From: Paenibacillus sp. FSL R5-0490
GTDB lineage: Bacteria; Bacillota; Bacilli; Bacillales; Cytobacillaceae
Direction: 5' to 3'
NCBI RefSeq assembly: GCF_001956215.1
Contig: NZ_MRTQ01000003.1
Coordinates: forward strand, 124,001-188,000
DNA: 64,000 nucleotides
Shown here: positions 43,101 to 50,631 of the stretch, in pieces
Position numbering within the stretch: position 1 is the stretch's first letter
Layout of the letters: each line of letters begins with the position of its first letter
Position numbers and translations under genes: made by a program
Notes under the pieces: model-generated
The model's input: only the letters and a program-made list of their open reading frames with translations
Databases searched by the model: none
Told to the model about the DNA's origin: nothing

Positions 43101-43365
43101 CCTGACACTATTTGTCATACCAGTTGTATATAGCTTTTTTGACAAGGATACACGGCGATTAAATAAAATGTATGCAACACCGGATGGACACTTAGTACCG
43201 GCTTACCTGCTTGAAGAAAAAGTGGACAAAAACTGGAATCACGATAATGACGAAGACAAAAAACAGCTTCAATCCTCTGATGCCAAATTCTACAGCAGAG
43301 ATGATATGGCAGCCATGCTGGAGGAATTATTAGAAATTGTAAAAAGAGATGACGATGATAAGTAA
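40108..43365 (+). CDS. swrC: RND-family efflux pump, SwrC/AcrB-like
   Basis: The 1085-residue inner-membrane pump has the AcrB-like layout: a first helix after I-K-R-P-I-F, a large extracytoplasmic porter loop, helices 2-6 (about 330-560), a second large loop and helices 8-12 (about 850-1030), then a charged cytoplasmic tail. B. subtilis SwrC (YerP) is the closest known protein and confers surfactin self-resistance and swarming. I chose the GTG at 40108 because AAAGGAG lies 8 nt upstream. No membrane-fusion or outer-membrane partner gene is present, as expected for a Gram-positive. Surfactin itself is not implied by this window. Confidence 0.9.
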   Translation: MRISDFSIKRPIFTLVTMFLVLILGVVSLLNIPLKLIPDLNPPVGVVVTSYPGASPDEVVEKVTKPLEENLATLPGIKTLTSTSQESANFILMQFSWTTDIDEIQSEVIQRLDQTQLPDEADNPRFMKFDPAQFPIIQLSLSADEEPEALRKLAEELNLELSKVEGVASVNLSGTAIKEVRVELDQEKLRDFKLSQADVVDVIESNNISMPGDPVLTEGKELTTRIISSIDSLDTLKKLTVTADPATGNKVSLDDISEVQLASQDDRTITRTNQAPSVLLSVLQQSDANTAEVSDQFIKQLDNLLEKEQFENIESEILFDQGDYISLAIGNISNSLILGGIFAMIVLFFFLKNVKSPLIIGISIPYSVIFTFVLMYFSDFTLNIMTLGGLALGIGMLVDNSIVVIENIYRHLSMGKDPKTAASAGAKEVGGAITASTLTTVAVFLPVVFITGIIGELFKEFALTISFSLFASLVVALTIVPMLASRLLKSPRTNTEAKRQETGLMRSLEKSIKWSLRNRAAVIAITMLLLAAGSFGLTTVGTQFLPNADEGFFTVRMELENGTALSETEKVVSALEEELKDEEEVDTFVSLIGTTQEGSFRGSKNANIAELYIKMKELDQRERSTFEFVDEVKKDLESAASKVNETAELSFNTQSTAGTSPNTLTFSVRDTDPSRLKENVDKIYNALKDLEDVTELSTDLLDTVEEIQITVDREKALEEGLAPAQVAMAVNDVTRGNRATQMIDDESNIYGVFVEYDRKVTQDIENLKKLLIKKPDGNYAALSDVANIERGEGPVNIQRINQQDAVQFTLKYKSSTNMGAMSKEVDKEIADLKLPDETEIVFSGDRELLESSIDDLILAFVLAIVFIYLVMAAQFESLKYPLVIMFTVPLMVIGVAIALTVTQTPISLTAIIGIIVLAGIVVNNAIVIVDYINQKKEQGLKSYDAIIISVKDRARPIFMTALTTILGLVPLALGIGEGTEINQPMGITLIGGLISSTFLTLFVIPVVYSFFDKDTRRLNKMYATPDGHLVPAYLLEEKVDKNWNHDNDEDKKQLQSSDAKFYSRDDMAAMLEELLEIVKRDDDDK

Positions 43366-43396
43366 AGAAACGGGATGATAATTCCTAGATCTGATA

Positions 43397-43430
43397 AAGG
43401 CTCCTTTTAATGAAGGAGTCTTATTTTTGC
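43397..43430 (+). terminator. Terminator of swrC
   Basis: AAGGCTCCTT pairs with AAGGAGTCTT and is followed by ATTTTTG. Confidence 0.8.
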
Positions 43431-43543
43431 ACTGAAGTCTAATTTTTAGATGGTGTTTCAGGAAAATATCTGGAAAATAAATTGATAATTGACCAATATT
43501 CAGAGCACAATAAAAGTATCGACTTGTAGCTGGTGGTAATGAA

Positions 43544-44020
43544 ATGAAAAAACTCAGTAAACTAGAAGCGGTTTTTTGGAGTATTGCATTGCCGGGTTTT
43601 AGCCAATTATTGGCGGGGCAGCTGTGGAAGGGGACATTGTTTGTCGTCCTTGAATTTATCATTAATGTATACAGCCATTTTAATTCGGCCATCATGTACA
43701 GTTTTATGGGCGAAATTGATAAAGCTGTTCATGTCCTTAATTATCAGTGGCTCATGTTTTATCCTTGTCTTTACATGTTTGCAATGTGGGATGCATACCG
43801 CAGTGCTATGCCGGAAAAGGAAGAATTATCATTCCTTCCTTTTGTATTCAGTGCCTATTTTGTCACTGTAGGACTAATGTACTCAACAAAACTCAAATTG
43901 TTTGGGATTTTTTTGGGGCCGGTCTTTCTTCCTATGATATTTGTTATTCCAGGTGTAGTAACCGGCCTGCTGATCAGGTGGTTAATTCTGAAATGGAGAA
44001 AGCCAACCATTCAAAGTTAG
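43544..44020 (+). CDS. Polytopic membrane protein, unknown
   Basis: The 158-residue protein has about four hydrophobic helices. Its N-terminal A-L-P-G-F-S-Q-L-L-A-G-Q-L-W-K-G is like the P-G-x-G-Q-x-Y-x-G-x motif of TM2/DUF5683-type small membrane proteins. No catalytic residues are evident and no function is assigned. The ATG lies behind a weak GGTGGT. A long A/T-flanked hairpin (44031-44080) terminates it before sigI. Confidence 0.7.
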   Translation: MKKLSKLEAVFWSIALPGFSQLLAGQLWKGTLFVVLEFIINVYSHFNSAIMYSFMGEIDKAVHVLNYQWLMFYPCLYMFAMWDAYRSAMPEKEELSFLPFVFSAYFVTVGLMYSTKLKLFGIFLGPVFLPMIFVIPGVVTGLLIRWLILKWRKPTIQS

Positions 44021-44030
44021 TTTTATTGAT

Positions 44031-44080
44031 TAAAAAAGCTTTGTCACACTAATTACTTTAGTGGTGCTGAAGCTTTTTTC
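44031..44080 (+). terminator. Terminator before sigI
   Basis: AAAAAAGCTT and AAGCTTTTTT form the base of a long hairpin with inner CACTA/TAGTG pairing, followed by a T-rich tract. Confidence 0.8.
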
Positions 44081-44104
44081 TTTTTTAAAATATTTTCTTA
44101 CATT

Positions 44105-44128
44105 ACCCCCACAAATCCCTTCCCTGAA
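44105..44128 (+). promoter_or_regulatory. SigI-type autoregulatory promoter
   Basis: ACCCCC at 44105-44110 is an exact match to the SigI -35 consensus, followed 14 bp later by TGAA (44125-44128), one base from the CGAA -10. It lies about 150 bp upstream of sigI and fits autoregulation. Confidence 0.6.
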
Positions 44129-44277
44129 TCCGTACAGTTGTAATGAACAAGCGGCCGCTTTTTCATAAGGTGAAATCATATGAGTTTCAAAAGTGTATTA
44201 AAAAGCTTTTAAAGCCCTGCCCAAAATACGGATTGGACGCCGTATGATATAATGTGATTTGAAAAGAGGTGGGGCTA

Positions 44278-45024
44278 TTGCTGGGTTTATTGTTTATGCC
44301 GAAAAAGCGTAAAAAATCGCTCGAAGAAACGGTTAAATTAATACAGCAGGGAAATGCAGCATTGAATAATGAGCTAATAGAGTCATATAAGCCGTTTATT
44401 GCTAAAACAGTATCATCAGTCTGCAAGAGGTATATTCATGAATCTGATGATGAATTTAGCATTGGCCTCATAGCTTTTAATGAAGCCATTCAAAAGTACA
44501 GTCCTGATAAGGGAAGTTCACTCATCAGTTTTTCGGAAGTGCTGATTAAAAGGCGGGTTATTGATTATATCCGTAAGCAATCCAAATTTCAGAATCTCAG
44601 CTTTAATGGAGTCTCTAATCTGGAAGATGATGATACGGCCAGCTCGGCAATAGAAGATGAATTGTCCATTGAAGACTACAGGAAAAAAACAGATGAAGAA
44701 CTGAGGAAAGAAGAAATTTTCCAGTTTACGCAGATTCTTCAGGAATTCGGCCTTACCTTCAGTGATTTGATCGAACAATCCCCAAAACATGCGGATGCTC
44801 GAAAAAATGCTATGACTGTAGCCAAAATTCTGGTTGAAAATGAAGAGCTCAAAAGTATTCTTTTTGACAAAAAAAAGCTGCCAATAAAGCAGCTGGAGGG
44901 TTATGTATCTTTAAGCAGAAAAACAATAGAGAGAAATAGAAAATATATAATTGCCATATCACTGATATTAACTGGCGATTATGTCTTTTTAAAGGATTAT
45001 ATCAAAGGGGTGTTGGAAACGTGA
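44278..45024 (+). CDS. sigI: Sigma factor SigI
   Basis: SigI is a heat- and envelope-stress sigma factor of Bacillales and Clostridia. The 248-residue protein has region 2-like D-D-E-F-S-I-G-L-I-A-F-N-E-A-I and S-F-S-E-V-L-I-K-R-R-V-I-D-Y-I-R-K, then a SigI C-terminal domain ending in S-R-K-T-I-E-R-N-R-K-Y-I-I-A and G-D-Y-V-F-L-K-D-Y-I-K-G-V. This matches B. subtilis SigI closely. The TTG at 44278 has AGAGGTGG at good spacing. Its stop overlaps the rsgI start (GTGA), so the two are coupled. Confidence 0.95.
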   Translation: MLGLLFMPKKRKKSLEETVKLIQQGNAALNNELIESYKPFIAKTVSSVCKRYIHESDDEFSIGLIAFNEAIQKYSPDKGSSLISFSEVLIKRRVIDYIRKQSKFQNLSFNGVSNLEDDDTASSAIEDELSIEDYRKKTDEELRKEEIFQFTQILQEFGLTFSDLIEQSPKHADARKNAMTVAKILVENEELKSILFDKKKLPIKQLEGYVSLSRKTIERNRKYIIAISLILTGDYVFLKDYIKGVLET

Positions 45025-46175
45025 AAACAGGTATAATCATGGAAATAAACGAACGTTTTTTAACACTATTAACCCCGGAAGGAGAATTTCTGCGGGCCCG
45101 AAAACAAGATCAGGCATACGCAATAGGCCAGGAAATTGCATTCTTCCCAATAGAACTGAAAAACGGAAAGTTGTCGCGTCCTCTATCTATTTTTAGATTA
45201 TCCAGAGGAAAAGGATTAATGGCAGCAGCATTTGCGATGATGCTCGCAATCGTGTCTTTTCTGCCGTTTTTGCAAAACGACGAAGTGTACGCTTATATGT
45301 CAATAGACGTCAATCCGAGTATTGAATTAGGGGTCAATCAGGAATATCAGGTAGTAGAACTCATTCCTTATAATGAAGAAGGAAAACTTATTATCCAGAA
45401 CATCGAGAACTGGAAAAAGAACAGCATTCATGAAGTGGCTGACAAAATTCTCCTTCAGATAAAGAAGCAGGGCTATTTTAAGGAAAATAAAGAGGTAGTC
45501 ATTGCTGCAGTGTATACAGAACAGAATAAAGAAGCGGATGAGCACATTCAGAAAGAGTTAGCAGATATAAAACAAGCGGCACAAAAAGAGCAGCTTGAGG
45601 TAACTTTACTGGAAGCAAGTGAAGAGGAAAGAGAAGCAGCTATTGATAAAGGGCTGTCAGCCGGAGTATACAAGGAAAGTAAATTAAAGGCTGAAGATGA
45701 CAGGAAGGAAAATTCTGAACCTGTAAATCCGAATAAACAGTCAGATAAAGAAACACAACCTCCGCAAAAACCTGCAGAAAATACCCAAAGCCAATTAAAA
45801 AAGCAGGGAAATAAAGGAGTTAATAAAGAAAAACCTGCTGTTCCGGGGCAATTAAAGAAATCTGAGAACCAGCAAACACAGCAGAATAACAGCGGGAAAA
45901 ACAATGGAAATAATCAAGAAAAAAGACACGATCATAAAGGAAAAAAAGATCAGGGAAATAAGGTAAAAGTCCAAAAACATCCGAATCATCCAAGCGAAAA
46001 AAAAAATAACAAGGGTAATGAAAACAGAAATAACCCCGAGAGAAGTTCCAAAGAAAGTGATAATGAGAAAAACAGAGGCTGGAAAGGTCATGAGAAAAAC
46101 CAGAAGAATAGTGACAATCCCAATAAAGGCAGCGGAAACAATCAAGGGAAGCATGATGATAGAGGAAAACGATAA
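45021..46175 (+). CDS. rsgI: Anti-sigma-I factor RsgI
   Basis: The 384-residue protein has the RsgI N-terminal SigI-binding domain (about residues 1-55), a transmembrane helix (about 65-85) and an extracytoplasmic region with Y-M-S-I-D-V-N-P-S-I-E-L-G, the conserved RsgI motif just outside the membrane. The C-terminal 150 residues are extremely Lys/Asn/Gln/Glu-rich, disordered and low-complexity; there is no carbohydrate-binding module of the kind found in clostridial RsgI. The GTG start at 45021 overlaps the sigI stop. A strong terminator follows. Confidence 0.93.
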   Translation: MKTGIIMEINERFLTLLTPEGEFLRARKQDQAYAIGQEIAFFPIELKNGKLSRPLSIFRLSRGKGLMAAAFAMMLAIVSFLPFLQNDEVYAYMSIDVNPSIELGVNQEYQVVELIPYNEEGKLIIQNIENWKKNSIHEVADKILLQIKKQGYFKENKEVVIAAVYTEQNKEADEHIQKELADIKQAAQKEQLEVTLLEASEEEREAAIDKGLSAGVYKESKLKAEDDRKENSEPVNPNKQSDKETQPPQKPAENTQSQLKKQGNKGVNKEKPAVPGQLKKSENQQTQQNNSGKNNGNNQEKRHDHKGKKDQGNKVKVQKHPNHPSEKKNNKGNENRNNPERSSKESDNEKNRGWKGHEKNQKNSDNPNKGSGNNQGKHDDRGKR

Positions 46176-46180
46176 AATCA

Positions 46181-46209
46181 AAGTCCGGAGCAGGCTCCGG
46201 ACTTTTTCC
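46181..46209 (+). terminator. Terminator of sigI-rsgI
   Basis: Perfect 10-bp arms (46181-46190 and 46195-46204) are followed by TTTTCC. Confidence 0.88.
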
Positions 46210-46224
46210 ATTTATATGAAGTTG

Positions 46225-46425
46225 TTATTGGTTATTCTGGCCGGACATTTGGGCCTGAGCTTGCTGGACAAGCCGCTTAGTAATTTCTCCGCCTACAGAT
46301 CCGTTAGCCCGGGATACTGTATCAGAGCCTAATTGAACACCAAATTCCTGGGCAATTTCATATTTGACCTGGTCCATGTATTGTTCAATACCAGGAACTA
46401 AAAGCTTATTGCTGCTTCTTGCCAT
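46225..46425 (-). CDS. Alpha/beta-type small acid-soluble spore protein
   Basis: This is the second SASP paralogue in the window (66 residues). It has the GPR site region E-I-A-Q-E-F-G, the block R-A-N-G-S-V-G-G-E and T-K-R-L-V. I chose the ATG at 46425 behind AAGGAG; an ATG at 46434 would extend it by three residues. The sequence CATACTA, the ideal sigma-G -10 box, lies at 46479-46485 on the same strand. The protein protects spore DNA. It diverges enough from the first copy to be an old duplication. Confidence 0.96.
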   Translation of the reverse strand: MARSSNKLLVPGIEQYMDQVKYEIAQEFGVQLGSDTVSRANGSVGGEITKRLVQQAQAQMSGQNNQ

Positions 46426-46478
46426 TGTATTCAACTCCTTTTTATTGGTCTTACAGAGTTACCATTCCTCTGTATTTG

Positions 46479-46485
46479 TAGTATG
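46479..46485 (-). promoter_or_regulatory. Sigma-G-type -10 element of the SASP gene
   Basis: CATACTA on the minus strand is an exact match to the sigma-G -10 element, about 54 bp upstream of the start codon. The -35 is degenerate. Confidence 0.6.
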
Positions 46486-46536
46486 AATTAAAAAGGGGTT
46501 TTCATAAGTGGTAATATTTCGGCATAAGCATGATGT

Positions 46537-47862
46537 TTATTTTTCAAAGGCAGCCTCTAACAGGATGTCTGCTATGTGAACAGCTTTAATCTTATGCTGT
46601 AAACCTTCCCGTTCAATCCCCAGCTTCATCTGCAGAAGACAGCCTGGATTAGAGGTCACAATCACCGCAGCATTTGCTGACTTGGCCTGAATCATTTTAT
46701 GATCAAGTATTTGCATAGACATTTCAGATTCAACAATATTATAGATACCGGCTGAACCGCAGCATCTGTCTGCATCTTTCATTTCCCTGAATTCAATGCC
46801 CCTGATTGATTTCAGAAGGAAACGAGGTGCTATGGAGGTTTTCATGACATTGCGCAAATGGCAGGAATCCTGATAGGTTAAGACCTGCCCCGGAAGCTCA
46901 AGGTGAACTTTTTTATGAAATTCAAGTTCATATAGAATCTGGCTGATATCTTTAAGTTTTTCCGAAAACTTTACAGCTCTTTCGTGCCATTCCCGGTCAT
47001 CTTTAAGCAGGTGGCCATAGTCGATAAGGAATGCCCCGCATCCTCCTGCATTTGAGATGATATAGTCTGCGTCCAGTTTTTCAAAAGCTTCTATGTTCCG
47101 CTTTGCCAGATCTTTAGCTGTCTGCTTTTCGCCGCTATGACCGTGAAGAGCACCACAGCAAGCTTGATTTTGAGGAATATGAATTTCACATCCGGCAAGC
47201 TGGAGAAGCTTTATTGTTGCATTATTGGTTTCAAGGAACATCGTGTCCATTAAGCACCCGGTGAAAAAAGCGGCTTTCTTTACTGGCTTATCTGCTGGGA
47301 AATAGGATGGCCTATTCTTCATTTCTTTTAATTTTGGTGCTTGAGGAAGCACCTTTTCCATTGCACTGAGGTTTTTTGGAAGCCAATTCAGCATCCCTGT
47401 TTTTCTGGCGGCCGATTGCAGGCCTGAACGCTGATAAAAGCCCAAAAGCCCTGCAGCTGCCCTCATTCTGTTCTGATGGGGAAAAAGCCCGTTAAAGACC
47501 AAATTGCGAACTGCCCTTACCGGAAGCGAGTGTTTCTTATTCTGGTTAATAATATCTCTCGCTTCTTCCAGCAAGTGTCCATATTTTACCCCTGAAGGGC
47601 ATACAGGCTCGCATGCCCGGCAGCCCAGACAAAGATCAAGTGATCTCTCAACATCTTCATCCGGTTCAATCAATCCGTCAGCAACAGCTTTCATTAATGC
47701 AATCCTTCCCCTTGGGGAGTGCGCTTCATTAAAGCCTGACTCTACATAGGTAGGGCATGAAGGGAGACAAAAGCCACATCGCATGCAATTCAGGAGCTCA
47801 TCTTCATCCATTCGCTTCACAAATTCTTCCTGAATGATTGTCTGTTCTTTTAATGTTGTCAT
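46537..47862 (-). CDS. glcF: Glycolate oxidase iron-sulfur subunit
   Basis: The 441-residue cytoplasmic protein holds two ferredoxin-type 4Fe-4S motifs (C26-M-R-C-G-F-C-L-P-S-C and a second L-C-L-G-C-R-A-C-E-P-V-C-P) and two C-C-G heterodisulfide-reductase-like motifs (A-C-C-G-A-L and R-C-C-G-S-A). It passes electrons from the flavin subunit to the respiratory chain during oxidation of glycolate to glyoxylate. Its ATG overlaps the glcD stop as ATGA. No GlcE subunit is present, as usual in Bacillus. Confidence 0.93.
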   Translation of the reverse strand: MTTLKEQTIIQEEFVKRMDEDELLNCMRCGFCLPSCPTYVESGFNEAHSPRGRIALMKAVADGLIEPDEDVERSLDLCLGCRACEPVCPSGVKYGHLLEEARDIINQNKKHSLPVRAVRNLVFNGLFPHQNRMRAAAGLLGFYQRSGLQSAARKTGMLNWLPKNLSAMEKVLPQAPKLKEMKNRPSYFPADKPVKKAAFFTGCLMDTMFLETNNATIKLLQLAGCEIHIPQNQACCGALHGHSGEKQTAKDLAKRNIEAFEKLDADYIISNAGGCGAFLIDYGHLLKDDREWHERAVKFSEKLKDISQILYELEFHKKVHLELPGQVLTYQDSCHLRNVMKTSIAPRFLLKSIRGIEFREMKDADRCCGSAGIYNIVESEMSMQILDHKMIQAKSANAAVIVTSNPGCLLQMKLGIEREGLQHKIKAVHIADILLEAAFEK

Positions 47863-49271
47863 TGTGTAACCACCACACGTTTTCTATTGTCCTTGGCAAA
47901 AATTTTGCCGGGATTAAGAATATTATTGGGGTCTAAGCCTGTCTTTACAGCCTTCATGGCATCAATCCCTGCCTGGCCCAGTTTCAGTTCAAGATAAGGA
48001 GCTTTCATGACTCCTACTCCATGTTCTCCTGTTATAGTTCCTCCGAGTTCGATCGCCTTGATAAAAATCTCTTCGAAAGCTTTTTCAACCCGTTCCATTT
48101 CATTATTATCCCGGGCATCTGCAGGGCATGTCGGATGAAGGTTTCCATCCCCGGCATGGCCAAAAGTACAGATGGAGAGTCCGTATTTTTTGGAAATTTC
48201 GTTTATGGCTTTTACCATATTGGCAATTTCAGATCTTGGCACTGTAGCATCTTCAAGAATGGTTGTCGGCTTTAGGCGTGCAAGCGCAGATAAGGCGGCA
48301 CGCCTTGCTGTCCTTAAGGCTTCGGCTTCTTCTTCGGATTTTGCAAGCTGTACCGATACAGCTCCTTGCTTTTGGCAGATTTCAGCCATTTTTTGCATAT
48401 CCTTTTCCACAACGTCAACCGGCCCATCCTGTTCGATAAGAAGCACAGCTTTAACATCAGTCGGCAAACCGATTTGTGCAAAATCCTCTACTGCTTTTAG
48501 TGTTGGCTGATCTAAAAATTCAAGCGTGGCCGGAATGATTTTGTCAGCGATGATCTTTGAGACGGATTTCGCAGCTTGTTCCAGATCCTGAAAGAGAGCA
48601 AGCATGGTCTTTTTTGCTTCAGGAAGCGGGATTAACTTTAATGTGGCTTCCGTGATTATCCCTAAAGTTCCTTCAGATCCAACCAGCAGCCTGGTAAAGT
48701 CATATCCTGCCACGTCCTTTGCAAGCTTGCCTCCCGTTCTGATAATATCTCCGTTCGCAAGTACAGCTTCCAGCCCCATCACATAGTCCCTTGTAACACC
48801 ATATTTTAATCCGCGCAGTCCGCCTGAATTTTCATTGATGTTTCCGCCGATTGTGCTTATTTTCATTGAACTTGGATCAGGGGGATAAAATAGCCCTTTT
48901 GCTTCAACCTGATTAATCATATCAAGTGTGATAACACCCGGCTGTACTGTAGCTGTCAGGTTTTCTTCATCGATTTCAATAATTTTATTCATATGCTTAA
49001 ACAGGAGAACAATTCCGCCTTCTGTAGGACAGGTGCCTGCACATAAATTGGTGCCTGATCCTCTTGGTACGATTGGAATTCCTCTGCTGCTGCAAATTTT
49101 AAGGATTTGGGAAATTTCCTGAGCATTTCGGGGACTGATCACCGCATCTGGCATCGATTGGAAATTGGGAGTGGCATCATAAGAATAAACGAGGCGCCCG
49201 GCTTTTGAGTCATCATAATTTTCTGCGCCAACAATATCGATAAATTTTTCCTTTATTTGTACGTCAACCAA
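47859..49271 (-). CDS. glcD: Glycolate oxidase FAD-binding subunit
   Basis: The 470-residue flavoprotein has the FAD_binding_4 domain with R-G-S-G-T-N-L (near 70), G-G-N-I-N-E-N-S-G-G-L-R-G-L-K-Y-G, and a C-terminal D-lactate-dehydrogenase-type cap with F-G-H-A-G-D-G-N-L-H and G-E-H-G-V-G. It oxidises glycolate and possibly D-2-hydroxy acids. The TTG start at 49271 follows AAAGGAGAGG. It forms an operon with glcF. The CdaR-type regulator lies just upstream on the same strand with its own terminator. Confidence 0.93.
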   Translation of the reverse strand: MVDVQIKEKFIDIVGAENYDDSKAGRLVYSYDATPNFQSMPDAVISPRNAQEISQILKICSSRGIPIVPRGSGTNLCAGTCPTEGGIVLLFKHMNKIIEIDEENLTATVQPGVITLDMINQVEAKGLFYPPDPSSMKISTIGGNINENSGGLRGLKYGVTRDYVMGLEAVLANGDIIRTGGKLAKDVAGYDFTRLLVGSEGTLGIITEATLKLIPLPEAKKTMLALFQDLEQAAKSVSKIIADKIIPATLEFLDQPTLKAVEDFAQIGLPTDVKAVLLIEQDGPVDVVEKDMQKMAEICQKQGAVSVQLAKSEEEAEALRTARRAALSALARLKPTTILEDATVPRSEIANMVKAINEISKKYGLSICTFGHAGDGNLHPTCPADARDNNEMERVEKAFEEIFIKAIELGGTITGEHGVGVMKAPYLELKLGQAGIDAMKAVKTGLDPNNILNPGKIFAKDNRKRVVVTQ

Positions 49272-49321
49272 ATAGATCCTCTCCTTTAATAATAGGCTGG
49301 CAATATCTATTCTTTAAGTAT

Positions 49322-49344
49322 AAAAAAAGCAGGGAACCCCTGCT
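49322..49344 (-). terminator. Terminator of the CdaR-type regulator gene
   Basis: AGCAGGG (49328-49334) and CCCTGCT (49338-49344) form a 7-bp stem with a 3-nt loop, followed on the minus strand by T7. It separates the regulator from glcDF. Confidence 0.85.
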
Positions 49345-49375
49345 ATGGATAATTATACAAATATTAAGGTGTGTT

Positions 49376-50494
49376 TTAAATATTTTTTGTACCTTCCTCC
49401 AAAAGCTTTACAGCTATGAATAATTTCATTAAATCATTCAAATTTGAGGGATACAGTCCTGAAAGCTCTGATATTTTCTTTAGTCTGTAATGAAGGGTGT
49501 TAATATGTATATGCAGGGCCTCAGCAGTATTTTTCAAAGAGTGATTTTGCCTGAACAGCTCCTTAAGAGTAACCATAAGATCCTCTTCATACATAAATGT
49601 GCCGATGGTTCTTTCTATAAAGTCCTTCTTAGTTTCCGGAGAAAGGTCATCAAATATCATTTCTATGGTCAAATCCTGATCAAAAATGATGGTGCCCCGG
49701 TCTTTTGCGATTTTTAAAGCTCGTTCTGCCTGCATAAATGATTCGGACAGACTGAAGGGAGGCAATGGTTTTCCGGTGCCGATACTTACTTTGGCAGCAA
49801 GCAGGTTTTCCAGAAAACGATGGAAGCGTGTGATCTTTTCCCTTATGCTGCGATCTTTTTCTGCTGAAGAAACCCCTGCTAAAAGGACAATTCGATCATT
49901 GCCCCAGCGAATCAGAATATCATTGGGCCCTGCTTCCTTCCAGGATAAAATTCTATTCCAAAGATCACGATGAAGCAATTGGCTAGTTTGCCTGAATTCA
50001 GCGATAGATGCCTGTCTGTCCACTGAGAGGTTTATTTTCAGCAGATGAGCCCGTTCTTTGAATGCGGGATCCCACTCCTTAGTCTGCAGCCAGTCAAACA
50101 TAAAACCTTCCATTGCGCGGGCCTGCCAATCGAGCTGCTCTGCAAAGTAACTTTCGCTGATAAACAACTCTGTCAATTTGCGGATGATTTCTGCGAAAGG
50201 GGAAATTTCATCGGGATTTCCGGTAATGCCGATAACGCCAACAGTTTCCCCTTTGAAAAAGATCGGCAGGTTAATACCCGCTTTTACACCCTGAAGGCGT
50301 GATTGATCCTTCCTTGTAATAATCAGCTTTTCTTTATGTTTTATAGTAAGCAATGCTCCTTCATGAAAATTGCCTATTCTGCCGGCGTCTGTGCTTGCAA
50401 TGATCACTCCGCACGTATTGGCAACTATGATATCTTCCTGAAGAAACTGACGGACTTCAGCTATGATTTTTTCAGCCAGATCAGGCAGCAGCAT
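49376..50494 (-). CDS. CdaR/PucR-family transcriptional regulator
   Basis: The 372-residue protein has an N-terminal sugar-diacid-recognition domain (about 1-135), a GGDEF-like/CdaR middle region and a C-terminal PucR-type helix-turn-helix (N-T-A-E-A-L-H-I-H-I-N-T-L-H-Y-R-L-K-K-I near the end). B. subtilis has the same gene beside glcD-glcF (ysfB), where it controls glycolate use, so the same role is likely. I chose the ATG at 50494 because AAGGGAGA precedes it; a longer frame upstream is not coding-like. The effector is probably glycolate or glycerate. Confidence 0.88.
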   Translation of the reverse strand: MLLPDLAEKIIAEVRQFLQEDIIVANTCGVIIASTDAGRIGNFHEGALLTIKHKEKLIITRKDQSRLQGVKAGINLPIFFKGETVGVIGITGNPDEISPFAEIIRKLTELFISESYFAEQLDWQARAMEGFMFDWLQTKEWDPAFKERAHLLKINLSVDRQASIAEFRQTSQLLHRDLWNRILSWKEAGPNDILIRWGNDRIVLLAGVSSAEKDRSIREKITRFHRFLENLLAAKVSIGTGKPLPPFSLSESFMQAERALKIAKDRGTIIFDQDLTIEMIFDDLSPETKKDFIERTIGTFMYEEDLMVTLKELFRQNHSLKNTAEALHIHINTLHYRLKKISELSGLYPSNLNDLMKLFIAVKLLEEGTKNI

Positions 50495-50631
50495 ATCAAA
50501 TCTCCCTTTGGTTTTTGATTTTATTATATATAAATAAAAAACTTCCTGCGAATTTTCTAATATCCCTTTTAAAAACCGGGTATATTCATTATGATAAGGG
50601 TTAGAAAAATTTTGAAGGGGACAGGTATGAT

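Noticed and set aside
40108..43365. Possible lipopeptide biosynthesis context for the SwrC-like pump
   Set aside because: No nonribosomal peptide synthetase or related gene is present; SwrC homologues are common without surfactin genes.
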